Shown here in pieces: positions 1 to 6,288 of a stretch of DNA of 8,220 nt. The DNA is taken from assembly GCA_964455375.1 (NCBI GenBank), contig CAYVXE010000162.1, forward strand, positions 1 through 8,220, written 5' to 3'. The first letter of the stretch is position 1. The number at the start of each line of letters is the position of its first letter. The DNA is from CAYVXE01 sp964455375 (GTDB lineage: Bacteria; Zhuqueibacterota; Zhuqueibacteria; Oceanimicrobiales; Oceanimicrobiaceae). The position numbers were made by a program, and so were the translations under genes. Under the pieces are notes generated by a model. The model had not been told where the DNA came from. It searched no databases and saw nothing but the letters and a program-made list of their open reading frames with translations.

Positions 1-351
1 TCCCACTTCAGTGGGTTCTAGCGTGGCCGCCAGCCTGTGCTGCACGGTAGTCGGGCTGTTTAAAAAGAAGGAAATAGGTAACTCGACATATATGTCCAGA
101 AATTAGCCTACAGACGATTTGCGAGCGGCCCGCAAGCGGAAATTAAATGAATCGTATTATGCCCTCAAATCCAGACATTTTAGACAACCCTGAACGAATC
201 TGGCAAATCCGGACTTTTGATAGCCATATTCTTAACCTGACACTCATGATTTCTTTTGATATTTAGACATTTGGATTTTGTTGTTTTACGACTTTGTTGT
301 GGTTGGAATAATCAACGTGAGTTAAGGGTTGCATCGGTAGCGAATAAACTC
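1..351. other. Intergenic region, no gene recognised
   Basis: I see no convincing gene here. Short frames open at the left edge, plus strand to the TAG at 104-106 and minus strand for about 35 codons, but neither reads like a known protein. A small perfect hairpin, CCCAC-TTCA-GTGGG, lies at 2-15. A second, weaker pairing (CAGCC with GGCTG followed by TTT) sits at about 31-61. Either could be the 3' end of a transcript entering from the left, but neither has a convincing U-tract. The rest is AT-rich spacer upstream of the hflK promoter. Confidence 0.5.
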
Positions 352-380
352 TTGCGCCTTAAATCTTTATTCTTTATTAT
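352..380 (+). promoter_or_regulatory. Candidate sigma70-type promoter for hflK-hflC-miaA
   Basis: A TTGCGC box (352-357) is followed after exactly 17 bases by TATTAT (375-380). This gives a predicted start near 387 and a leader of about 54 bases before the hflK ATG. The match is moderate (the -35 box keeps only TTG and the final C of the consensus differs), but it is the best-spaced pair in the region. No operator or riboswitch is apparent. Confidence 0.45.
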
Positions 381-440
381 ACAGCGTTAACATTTGACCT
401 GAGTGCAGATCTATCGTTTAATTAAAAAGGAGGGATATTC

Positions 441-1430
441 ATGGCGCGAAAACGCATTAATGTCGGGGGGGAGATCGTTGAATTACCCGATATACCGAAA
501 GGGATGATCACGTTTGGCGTGGTTGCTGCAATTGCAGTTATTTTATTATTCACATCATTTTACACGGTTGACGCAGACGAGGTCGGTATTATTCAACGAT
601 TTGGAAAATATATCGCACCACCGAGACAGCCGGGACTGCATTTCAAAATACCGTTCGGTGTTGATACCGTAAAAAAACCCAAAATTCAGAACGTTTTTAA
701 ACAAGAGTTTGGCTTCCGTACCATTAAGGCAGGAATTCAGACACAATATTCTCAACGTGATTTTTCGGATGTGTCGTTAATGTTAACCGGTGATTTGAAT
801 TCGGCTGAAGTCGAATGGATTGTTCAATACAAGATTAAGGATCCGGAAAAATATTTATTTAACGTCAGAAATGTGACCGAAACCCTGCGGGACGTGTCTG
901 AATCAGTGATGCGGCTCATCGTCGGTGACCACAGTGTTGATGAAGTCATCGTTTTAAGCCGACAGGACATCGAGGTGGAATCTCAGAAACAAATCCAAAA
1001 ACTCCTGGATGAATTTGAAACGGGAATAGATATCGTGACGGTAAAATTGCAGGATGTTAATCCGCCGAAACAGGTACAACCTGCATTTAATGAAGTAAAT
1101 GAAGCGAGACAGGAAAAAGAGCGCATCTTAAACGAAGCGCTGGAAGCATACAATAAAGTCATTCCGCAGGCGAAGGGGCAGGCAGAGCAAACGATTCGTC
1201 AGGCGGAAGGTTACGCCACGGACCGCGTAAACCGTGCGAAAGGGGACGCCAACAAATTTGTGGCTGTCTGGAAGGAATATACCCGCGCAAAAGATGTTAC
1301 CAGGAGACGATTATATCTGGAAACCATGTTGCGCGTGCTTCCGAAAATAGATAATATTTATGTGGTGGATGAAGCACAAAAAGGCCTTATTCCGCTTTTG
1401 CAACTTTCTAAAAAGGAGGTGAAAAAATGA
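441..1430 (+). CDS. hflK: HflK-like SPFH/band-7 membrane protein
   Basis: This is the HflK partner of the HflKC complex. In characterised bacteria that complex surrounds and modulates the membrane protease FtsH. The 329-residue product has a short charged N-terminus, one membrane helix (about residues 22-40) and a band-7/SPFH domain starting at YTVDADEVGIIQRFGKY and running to about residue 225. It also shows the family signature VNPPKQVQPAFNEVNEARQE (about 207-226). A helical, Ala/Gln/Arg-rich coiled stretch (about 226-290) follows. It is shorter than E. coli HflK (about 420 residues) and lacks the Gly-rich N-terminal and long C-terminal extensions. The ATG follows AAGGAGG (427-433) at 7-base spacing. 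The stop overlaps the hflC start by 4 bp (ATGA), so the two are probably translationally coupled. Identification rests on family motifs and on the hflC neighbour. Confidence 0.93.
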   Translation: MARKRINVGGEIVELPDIPKGMITFGVVAAIAVILLFTSFYTVDADEVGIIQRFGKYIAPPRQPGLHFKIPFGVDTVKKPKIQNVFKQEFGFRTIKAGIQTQYSQRDFSDVSLMLTGDLNSAEVEWIVQYKIKDPEKYLFNVRNVTETLRDVSESVMRLIVGDHSVDEVIVLSRQDIEVESQKQIQKLLDEFETGIDIVTVKLQDVNPPKQVQPAFNEVNEARQEKERILNEALEAYNKVIPQAKGQAEQTIRQAEGYATDRVNRAKGDANKFVAVWKEYTRAKDVTRRRLYLETMLRVLPKIDNIYVVDEAQKGLIPLLQLSKKEVKK

Positions 1431-2380
1431 AAAAGTTTCCTGTAGTAATCATTGTTGGTCTTTTCATTTTGATTGTTTTGGTTTCGAGTTCTGTTTTTAC
1501 CGTGGATGCGACGGAACAGGCTATCATTCTTCAATTTGGTGAACCGGTGGGGAATCCCATAAATGTGAATGGTAAAGAAGCAGGTTTGCATTTCAAAATT
1601 CCCTTTATTCAGACAGTGGTGTCTTTTGACAATCGGGTTTTGGAATGGGACGGTGATGAAAACCAAATTCCTACTTCGGATAAAAAATATATTTGGGTGG
1701 ATACATTCGCCAGATGGCGTATTGCTGATCCGCTTAAATTTTATCAATCGGTTAGAAGTGAGATAACTGCACAGAGTCGATTGGATGATATCATCGACAG
1801 CGCCACCAGAAATTATATTTCCGAGCAGTTACTCATCGATGCGGTGCGGAATACGAACCGTAAAATGGAAACCACGTTAGCGGAACAAGTTTCTTTCGGG
1901 ACTGAAACTGCCGCCCAAAATATTGCCGCCGGCCGGGAAAAAATTATGCAGCTCATTCTGAAAAAAGCAGCAGAGTCCATGCCTGCGTTTGGAATCGAAC
2001 TTTTAGACGTTCGGATAAAACGTGTGAACTATATTCAGGAAGTGCGCCAGAAAGTCTATGAGCGCATGATTTCCGAACGGAAAAGGATTGCTGAAAAATT
2101 TCGCTCGGAAGGACAGGGTAAGAAAGCGGAAATTGACGGTGAACGGCAGAAAGAGTTACAGAAGATTACGTCCGAAGCTTACCGGACAGCGCAGGAAGTA
2201 AAGGGTAAGGCCGATGCCGAAGCAACCCGGATTTACGCCAACGCCTATAATAAAGATCCGGAGTTTTATTCATTTATTCAAACGCTCGACACGTATAAAA
2301 GTACCATCGGTAATAATTCCACGTTGATATTAAATACCGACAGTGACTTTTTGAAATATTTCAAAAAAATGTATAAGTGA
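1427..2380 (+). CDS. hflC: HflC-like SPFH/band-7 membrane protein
   Basis: HflC is the second subunit of the HflKC complex, which regulates FtsH at the inner membrane. The 317-residue product has an N-terminal membrane helix (about residues 5-22). Next comes the band-7 start FTVDATEQAIILQFGEPVG and the HflC-typical stretch PTSDKKYIWVDTFARWRIAD (about 82-101). The second half is a charged helix with ERKRIAEKFRSEGQGKKAEI and repeated Ala-rich segments, ending in a DSDFLKYF-type tail. Length is close to the usual 300-330 residues. Its ribosome site, AAGGAGGTGA (1413-1422), is essentially a full anti-SD complement at good spacing inside the end of hflK. This suggests hflC is translated at least as well as hflK, consistent with a roughly equal-subunit complex. 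Confidence 0.94.
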   Translation: MKKFPVVIIVGLFILIVLVSSSVFTVDATEQAIILQFGEPVGNPINVNGKEAGLHFKIPFIQTVVSFDNRVLEWDGDENQIPTSDKKYIWVDTFARWRIADPLKFYQSVRSEITAQSRLDDIIDSATRNYISEQLLIDAVRNTNRKMETTLAEQVSFGTETAAQNIAAGREKIMQLILKKAAESMPAFGIELLDVRIKRVNYIQEVRQKVYERMISERKRIAEKFRSEGQGKKAEIDGERQKELQKITSEAYRTAQEVKGKADAEATRIYANAYNKDPEFYSFIQTLDTYKSTIGNNSTLILNTDSDFLKYFKKMYK

Positions 2381-3327
2381 AAAAGGATGTCCTGATAATC
2401 GTCGGTCCCACGGCCGTAGGGAAAACCGACCTTTCAATTGCTTTAGCACAGGCATTAAATGGCGAAATTGTTTCAGCTGATTCACGGCAAATTTACCGCT
2501 TCATGGATATCGGGACTGCCAAACCGACTGGCGAACAGTTGGCGGCAGTCCCGCACCATTTCATCGATATTTGTACACCGGAGGAACGTTACAGCGCCGG
2601 CAGGTTTAGCGAGGAGGCGCGTGCAACAATTGTTGATATTTTATCCCGTGGGAAAGTCCCGCTGGTCGTGGGTGGTTCCGGCCTTTATATTCGCGCCCTG
2701 GTTGACGGTCTGGCAGAACCCCCGGTTGGCGATGAAACGGTAAAGCGAACGCTTAAAAGCCGTGCGGCGCAAGATGGCATCCAATCCCTCTTTGAAATGT
2801 TAAAGAAAATCGATCCGGTCACTGCCAAAAAGCTGCATCAGTCGGATTCTCAGCGCATTATGCGGGCTTTGGAAGTGTATGAAATCACCGGAGAGCCGTT
2901 TTCGTCGTTCATTCAGAAGCCGCCGAAGCCGGCGCAATTTAGCGCGTGTTTTGTCGGTTTAAACCGGGAGCGCACGGAACTTTACCGACGCATTGAAACA
3001 CGTGTGAATATCATGTTGGAGAGCGGTCTGGTGGATGAAGTCAAAATGCTGCGGTCCAAAGGTTTTCATCGTGACTTGAACGCGTTACAGACGGTGGGGT
3101 ACAAGGAAGTTTTTTCTTACCTGGCCGATGAAATTGATTATGACCACATGGTTGCGTTGATCAAGCAGAAAAGCCGCAATTATGCTAAACGGCAACTGAC
3201 CTGGTTCCGTAAAGATAAACGAATCGTGTGGGTCGATTTAAGTCGTAATTTCGGCTCGGCAAAAATAGAAAAAATGATTGAGAACATCTACTGTAAAGGC
3301 GATGCGGGCCTGCCAGATTTCGCTTGA
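2377..3327 (+). CDS. miaA: tRNA dimethylallyltransferase (MiaA)
   Basis: MiaA transfers a dimethylallyl group to N6 of A37 in tRNAs that read codons starting with U, the first step towards ms2i6A. The 316-residue product carries the P-loop GPTAVGKT (residues 10-17) and the SADSRQIY motif (33-40), which contains the catalytic Asp. It also carries IGTAKPT (about 45-51), GGSGLYIRAL (99-108), the LQTVGYKE segment and the C-terminal KQKSRNYAKRQLTWFRKD region. Length and motif order are normal. The start is GTG at 2377, overlapping the hflC stop as GTGA with no clear SD site, so translation is probably coupled to hflC. The family association of miaA with hflK/hflC is also known from E. coli (miaA-hfq-hflX-hflK-hflC). 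Here hfq and hflX are absent and the order is rearranged. Confidence 0.96.
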   Translation: MKKDVLIIVGPTAVGKTDLSIALAQALNGEIVSADSRQIYRFMDIGTAKPTGEQLAAVPHHFIDICTPEERYSAGRFSEEARATIVDILSRGKVPLVVGGSGLYIRALVDGLAEPPVGDETVKRTLKSRAAQDGIQSLFEMLKKIDPVTAKKLHQSDSQRIMRALEVYEITGEPFSSFIQKPPKPAQFSACFVGLNRERTELYRRIETRVNIMLESGLVDEVKMLRSKGFHRDLNALQTVGYKEVFSYLADEIDYDHMVALIKQKSRNYAKRQLTWFRKDKRIVWVDLSRNFGSAKIEKMIENIYCKGDAGLPDFA

Positions 3328-3352
3328 CTTTTTGGAGGAATTTATTTAACAT
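3324..3352 (+). promoter_or_regulatory. Promoter for tRNA-Gly
   Basis: TTGACT (3324-3329) and TAACAT (3347-3352) are separated by exactly 17 bases, so the start should fall near 3359, about 14 bases before the mature tRNA 5' end. The -35 box overlaps the miaA stop codon. A strong promoter directly in front of a stable RNA gene is the expected arrangement and lets the tRNA be made independently of the hfl-miaA operon. Confidence 0.6.
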
Positions 3353-3372
3353 TGTGTCAATGAGGTCTGAAC

Positions 3373-3445
3373 GCGAATGTAGCTCAGTTGGTAGAGCACA
3401 AGCTTCCCAAGCTTGGGGTCGCGGGTTCGAACCCCGTCATTCGCT
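3373..3445 (+). tRNA. tRNA-Gly (anticodon CCC)
   Basis: The 73-base cloverleaf folds fully. The acceptor stem GCGAATG pairs with CATTCGC, and the D arm is GCTC...GAGC with the GTTGGTA loop. The anticodon stem CAAGC/GCTTG encloses the loop TTCCCAA, which gives anticodon CCC (reads GGG). The variable loop is GGGTC and the T arm is GCGGG-TTCGAAC-CCCGT. The discriminator base is T (U73), the identity base of bacterial glycine tRNAs. CCA is not encoded, so it must be added by a nucleotidyltransferase. The gene lies just after miaA. Confidence 0.97.
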
Positions 3446-3667
3446 CTAATATAAATCTTATAAAAACAATATTTATTGTTTAGAAAATGAAGATTGAAGT
3501 TACACCTTAAATATCAGGTTTTATCATTGTGTCGGATCCATTTTAGATCCCGTTTTACCTCAAAACCTTCCAGCTATTCTCTCCAGACATTTTACAAACT
3601 TCATTAGTAGTAAATTCCTACAAAAAATACCGTAACAACATTATACAATACGTTTTATTAATAAAAA
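3446..3667. other. AT-rich intergenic spacer after the tRNA
   Basis: No gene is seen. An AT-only style hairpin, AAACAAT-ATTT-ATTGTTT (3464-3481 with its loop), follows the tRNA by about 20 bases and may help end its transcript, but no T-run follows. It therefore does not meet the form of a standard intrinsic terminator. The remainder is low-complexity, AT-rich sequence leading into the decayed zone. Confidence 0.4.
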
Positions 3668-3922
3668 TTACTCCCTATTCGCTTTTGATCTAACATAATA
3701 GATCGTACCGTCTGAGTCCCTCGTAGAACCCCTACCGAGATATATCGATCCCACCATGAGAATTCCTAAAACGACGGTTACAACCCGGATGACTTTATCA
3801 CCACGATAGACAAAAGGCGTTAATGAGTAATCCAGTAGAATTGTCCCGATAAGTCAGGCAAGCCGGACACCCAAAAAGAACGTAGGCCCAGGAAAGAATC
3901 CAAGGCGTTCTTTAAGGTTCAT
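3668..3922 (-). pseudogene. Remnant of a small two-helix membrane protein, interrupted by TGA
   Basis: Read on the minus strand from an ATG at 3922, this frame gives 22 residues (MNLKERLGFFPGPTFFLGVR, then LA), an in-frame TGA at 3856-3854, then 61 further residues to a TAA at 3670-3668. Past the TGA the product continues as a convincing membrane protein: LIGTILLDY, then a charged YRGDK turn, then VIRVVTVVLGILMVGSIYLG, then a polar tail. A TGG-to-TGA change would explain the interruption. Elsewhere in this window TGA is a normal stop and TGG encodes Trp, so recoding is unlikely. I do not recognise the family. The frame overlaps the start of a plus-strand remnant, so one of the two readings over 3823-3922 may be an antisense shadow. 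No clear SD site precedes the ATG. Confidence 0.35.
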
Positions 3923-4150
3923 GACCGATCGATTGTAAAATGGTCTGGGTACACGAGTGCAGATTTCGTTACCATGATGAACACGCTCAAACAGTATGAA
4001 AACACCGTGAAACTATTGCATGTCGGTGATGCCGATTATAACAATTTGGGGTGGATCCCGGTGCGAATACACAATGTTCGGTGCAAAATTATAGGGAATA
4101 AGGGTTTAAAATATAGCTTTGAAATCGACTATGTCATAACGGGTGTCTAA
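3823..4150 (+). pseudogene. Disrupted gene of unknown function, possibly phage-like
   Basis: A plus-strand frame is open for 103 codons (3839-4147, TAA at 4148) but has no early start codon. An ATG at 3823 in another frame reads MSNPVELSR before stopping at 3850-3852. A single frame change in the short overlap would join them into a protein of about 108 residues. The C-terminal part reads like real protein: KWSGYTSADFVTMMNTLKQY, then HVGDADYNNLGWIPVRIHNV, ending YSFEIDYVITGV. The beta-rich tail and the mid-protein acidic-Tyr loop remind me of small phage structural proteins, but this is only an impression. The N-terminal part is antisense to the two-helix membrane remnant and is the less certain portion. 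An AAGG about 7 bases before the ATG could serve as a weak ribosome site. Confidence 0.45.
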
Positions 4151-4205
4151 GACACTTCTTATGTAGGAAAAATATCTGTACAGACGATGAGTCAGTGTAT
4201 ATCTA

Positions 4206-4566
4206 ATGGAGTTTTCTCTTGAATTGAAAAAATACGTTATCATATTCCTGTTGTTTATTTCATCTGTTGCCTGGGGGCAAAATGCCAGCAGGTACTATTT
4301 GTTGTATTCAGCAATGGACAGCCGGTCACGGGTGCGAATGTGGATTTGTATTACGCAAATACGGCAGTAAAAGCCTTTGATTTGACCGAGGATGTAAGCG
4401 TGTCCGGTTTATACTACAATGATGCTGTGGCGCGATGGGAGTCTATGATCTGTATGTGAACGGGCAGATTACCACGAAGAAGGGAATTGTGTTACTTACA
4501 CCCAAAATTGTGAGGATTGCAAATAACAGGATAAGTTTATTCGCCTGGGTCCCTGGGACGTTTTAA
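4206..4566 (+). pseudogene. Frameshifted gene for a small secreted protein
   Basis: Three consecutive frames read as one protein if two single-base deletions are corrected, near 4285 and near 4425-4438. Frame one, from ATG 4206 or TTG 4224, encodes a textbook signal peptide (KKYVIIFLLFISSVAWGQNA). Frame two continues as LFVVFSNGQPVTGANVDLYY and SVSGLYYNDAVARW. Frame three continues as GVYDLYVNGQITTKKGIVLL to a TAA at 4564. The corrected product would be about 120 residues. The SNGQPVTGANV stretch resembles short beta-rich repeats of extracellular proteins in FCB-group bacteria, and GLYYNDAV...YDLYVNG resembles pieces of tail-fibre-like proteins. No family is assigned. It lies about 55 bases after the preceding remnant, in the same orientation, so the two may have been neighbours in one lost operon. 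Both breaks could alternatively be sequencing or assembly errors. Confidence 0.65.
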
Positions 4567-4659
4567 AAATATGTGTAGTATATGTTCGATATATGTTGCC
4601 CAGAAAAGAAACCGTTTTCTTTTGAGTTGCTATCGCTTCAAAAAAGTTTATTTAATTTC

Positions 4660-4688
4660 TTGACAAATTCGCACTTAATTGTTAATAT
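4660..4688 (+). promoter_or_regulatory. Near-consensus sigma70-type promoter
   Basis: A perfect TTGACA (4660-4665) is followed by a 17-base spacer and TAATAT (4683-4688), one base from the ideal -10 box. It is the best promoter match I see in the window. The predicted start is near 4695. The next real gene on this strand, the GNAT acetyltransferase, begins almost 400 bases later, so the transcript would have an unusually long leader. Given the cassette-like organisation downstream, it could act as the promoter that expresses the cassettes. Confidence 0.6.
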
Positions 4689-5077
4689 GATTCATCTGTC
4701 TCCTGCTTCAAAGCCGCGCGATATTTTATATTTTGGGAAGAGACGTTATGGGATGGCATACACCTCTTTATCTTACAGTGAAGTCAAAAATATTTTTTCA
4801 ATATAGAACCCTTACGAGACGACATCGTTATTTGTAAAATATTGATGAATAACAATAAATTTGCTGTATTAGCATATATAGAATAGCAATATAACACTTA
4901 AATCTATTCTGATTAATTTTAGAAATAGTTTATTCATTAAATTCTGATGATTTTGCTCAATATTTAGGATGAATAAACTAGGTAATGTTTTGCAAGAACA
5001 CGAAGCGAGGAGCCGGCTCAATTTACTCGGCTGAGTGTTCAGAGCCATTCGCTTTAGATGACGAACCTGGAATGTAA
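4689..5077. other. Leader without a gene; long hairpin before the acetyltransferase
   Basis: No credible gene is present. AT-rich sequence to about 4990 holds two candidate cassette-boundary cores, GTTATGG (4745-4751) and GTTATTT (4827-4833). A compound inverted repeat follows at 5003-5054. AAGCGA (5003-5008) pairs with TCGCTT (5049-5054), and GGCTC (5015-5019) pairs with GAGCC (5042-5046). An alternative inner pairing is AGCCG (5011-5015) with CGGCT (5028-5032), and GAACAC (4996-5001) can pair with GTGTTC (5035-5040). The two foldings exclude each other, which could matter for control of the gene starting 24 bases later, or could mark a degenerate attC-like site. Confidence 0.4.
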
Positions 5078-5584
5078 ATGAAGATACGCGATGCAAAACG
5101 CAGTGACCTCCCTTTCCTTAGGAAAATGCTCTTCGAAGCGTTCCACTGGAATCCAGATCAGGAAAGGCCCCAATTTCAGGTATTTATAGAAAATCCGGAA
5201 TTCAGTAGGCTCCTGGAGGATTGGGGACGCGATGGAGATGAAGCCTTAATTGCAGAGATAAGTTCTATGCCAATCGGTGCAGCCTGGTACAGACAATGGA
5301 GTCAAGACGACCATACGTATGGTTTTGTCGATACTCGGACACCAGAGCTTGGCATCGCCATTGAATCTAACCAACGTTCAAGAGGCGTAGGCAAAGCTCT
5401 ACTATATGCTCTTTTAAATAGAGCACATGCTAATGGGATTGGAGCGATCAGCTTAAGTGTAGAACCGAACAATTTTGCATATAATCTTTATAAATCAAGA
5501 GGCTTTGTAAAAGTTGGTGAGTCGGGGACTTCCTGGACGATGAAACTCACATTTGAAGCCGCAACAAATAGAAATCCAACATAA
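5078..5584 (+). CDS. GNAT-family N-acetyltransferase
   Basis: This should be an acetyl-CoA-dependent N-acetyltransferase of the GNAT fold; the acceptor cannot be told from sequence. The 168-residue product starts KIRDAKRSDLPFL, the usual first strand and helix. It has the acetyl-CoA pyrophosphate loop QRSRGVGKALL (residues 99-109, matching R/Q-x-x-G-x-G/A). It then has the SLSVEPNN strand (126-132) and NLYKSRGF (136-143), whose Tyr138 is the usual general-acid position. A WYRQWSQDDHTY insert sits before the core. The start is the first ATG, with a weak GGAA about 6 bases upstream. The TAA stop (5582-5584) lies inside an ACATAAC core, as in integron cassettes, where acetyltransferases of this kind are common cargo. 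GC content is higher than in the following gene, so the two probably had different origins. Confidence 0.9.
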   Translation: MKIRDAKRSDLPFLRKMLFEAFHWNPDQERPQFQVFIENPEFSRLLEDWGRDGDEALIAEISSMPIGAAWYRQWSQDDHTYGFVDTRTPELGIAIESNQRSRGVGKALLYALLNRAHANGIGAISLSVEPNNFAYNLYKSRGFVKVGESGTSWTMKLTFEAATNRNPT

Positions 5585-5736
5585 CCCTTTGCTTTACTCC
5601 TGCCTGTGGATTGGGCAGCCAGGTGACGCTGCCGAAGGAGTGTGATTTTCAAGTTTTGCGAATTAAATGAAGGTCCCTATTTTTATTAAGTAAAGTGCTC
5701 TGAACGGCAGAGCAGGTGAGCAATTGAACGTTATAC
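5579..5736 (+). repeat. Candidate attC recombination site (first)
   Basis: The interval runs from ACATAAC (5579-5585, containing the acetyltransferase stop) to GTTATAC (5730-5736), the pattern of R'' and R' core boxes with AAC and GTT at the correct ends. Outer arms pair imperfectly: ATAAC with GTTAT, TTGC (5589-5592) with GCAA (5720-5723), and CCTGC (5599-5603) with GCAGG (5712-5716). Inside lie a nested hairpin at 5596-5641 (ACTCC with GGAGT; GGCAGC with GCTGCC around an 8-base loop) and a GCTCTG-AACGG-CAGAGC hairpin (5697-5713). The length (158) is at the upper end for attC sites. Cleavage would be between G5730 and T5731, so the next cassette starts at 5731. Confidence 0.5.
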
Positions 5737-5757
5737 GTTTAGCAATTTGAATATTCA

Positions 5758-6288
5758 ATGAGAAAAGTGATTTTAAATGTTGCAGTTAGTTTAGATGGTT
5801 TTATTGAAGGCCTCAATGGTGAATTTGATTGGTGTTTTACTGATCAAGAATATGGAATGACAGATTTTATGCATAGAATAGATGCAATATTCTTTGGACG
5901 CAAAACTTATGAATTAGTATTGCAGATGGATAAAAATCCTTATCCCGACAAAATCAAATACGTTTTTTCAAAAACTGTAAAAAATGTTGACGTTGAAGGT
6001 AATACAAAACTCATCAGTCAAAATATAGAAGAAACAGTAAAAAAAATAATTGATCAAAAGGGTAAAGATATTTGGTTATTTGGGGGAGCAAACCTTTTTA
6101 CTAGTTTGTTAAATGCTGGATTTGTAGATGAAATAGAATTAGCAGTGCATCCAATATTACTTGGGAAAGGAAAACCTTTATTCGAAGGAATAAAAGAAAG
6201 AATTTACTTTGAGCTAATTGACTCAAAAACATATTCAACTGGTCTCGTTCAATTATTCTATCGACTAGATAAAAATAAGAATGTATAA
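5758..6288 (+). CDS. DHFR/RibD C-terminal-domain family reductase
   Basis: The 176-residue product belongs to the dihydrofolate-reductase-like RibD_C group (YyaP/YwjB type), likely NADPH-binding reductases with unknown substrate. The motifs are VSLDGFI (residues 10-16), an FGRKTYE segment (46-52), YVFSKT (68-73), WLFGGANL (106-113) and DEIELAVHPILLGKGKPLF (124-142), in the normal order and at the usual full length. It is not a classical FolA, so trimethoprim resistance should not be assumed. The gene is markedly AT-rich compared with hflK-miaA and the kinase, with many AAA/AAT/ATA codons, which suggests transfer. No SD precedes the ATG, which lies 27 bases after the proposed cassette boundary (T5731). 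The TAA stop (6286-6288) sits inside GTATAAC, the exact reverse complement of the GTTATAC at the cassette start. Confidence 0.9.
   Translation: MRKVILNVAVSLDGFIEGLNGEFDWCFTDQEYGMTDFMHRIDAIFFGRKTYELVLQMDKNPYPDKIKYVFSKTVKNVDVEGNTKLISQNIEETVKKIIDQKGKDIWLFGGANLFTSLLNAGFVDEIELAVHPILLGKGKPLFEGIKERIYFELIDSKTYSTGLVQLFYRLDKNKNV

Noticed and set aside
3464..3481. Intrinsic terminator after tRNA-Gly
   Set aside because: The hairpin stem is almost all A-T and no T-tract follows, so it does not meet the form of a Rho-independent terminator.
170..3594. Thirteen-base direct repeat TCCAGACATTTTA at 170-182 and 3582-3594
   Set aside because: A 13-mer shared once in 8.2 kb of AT-rich sequence is near chance expectation, and the flanks do not match.
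3854..3856. TGA read as tryptophan in the minus-strand membrane remnant
   Set aside because: hflK and hflC in the same window end with TGA and use TGG for Trp, so genetic-code recoding is not supported; nonsense mutation or antisense chance is simpler.
4582..4806. Plus-strand frame of 74 codons
   Set aside because: It spans the strong promoter at 4660-4688, is AT-rich, has no SD site and no recognisable motif. It is most likely a chance opening.
4869..5096. Minus-strand frame of 75 codons upstream of and overlapping the acetyltransferase start
   Set aside because: It overlaps the N-terminus of a well-supported gene and the hairpin region, and its composition is not protein-like.
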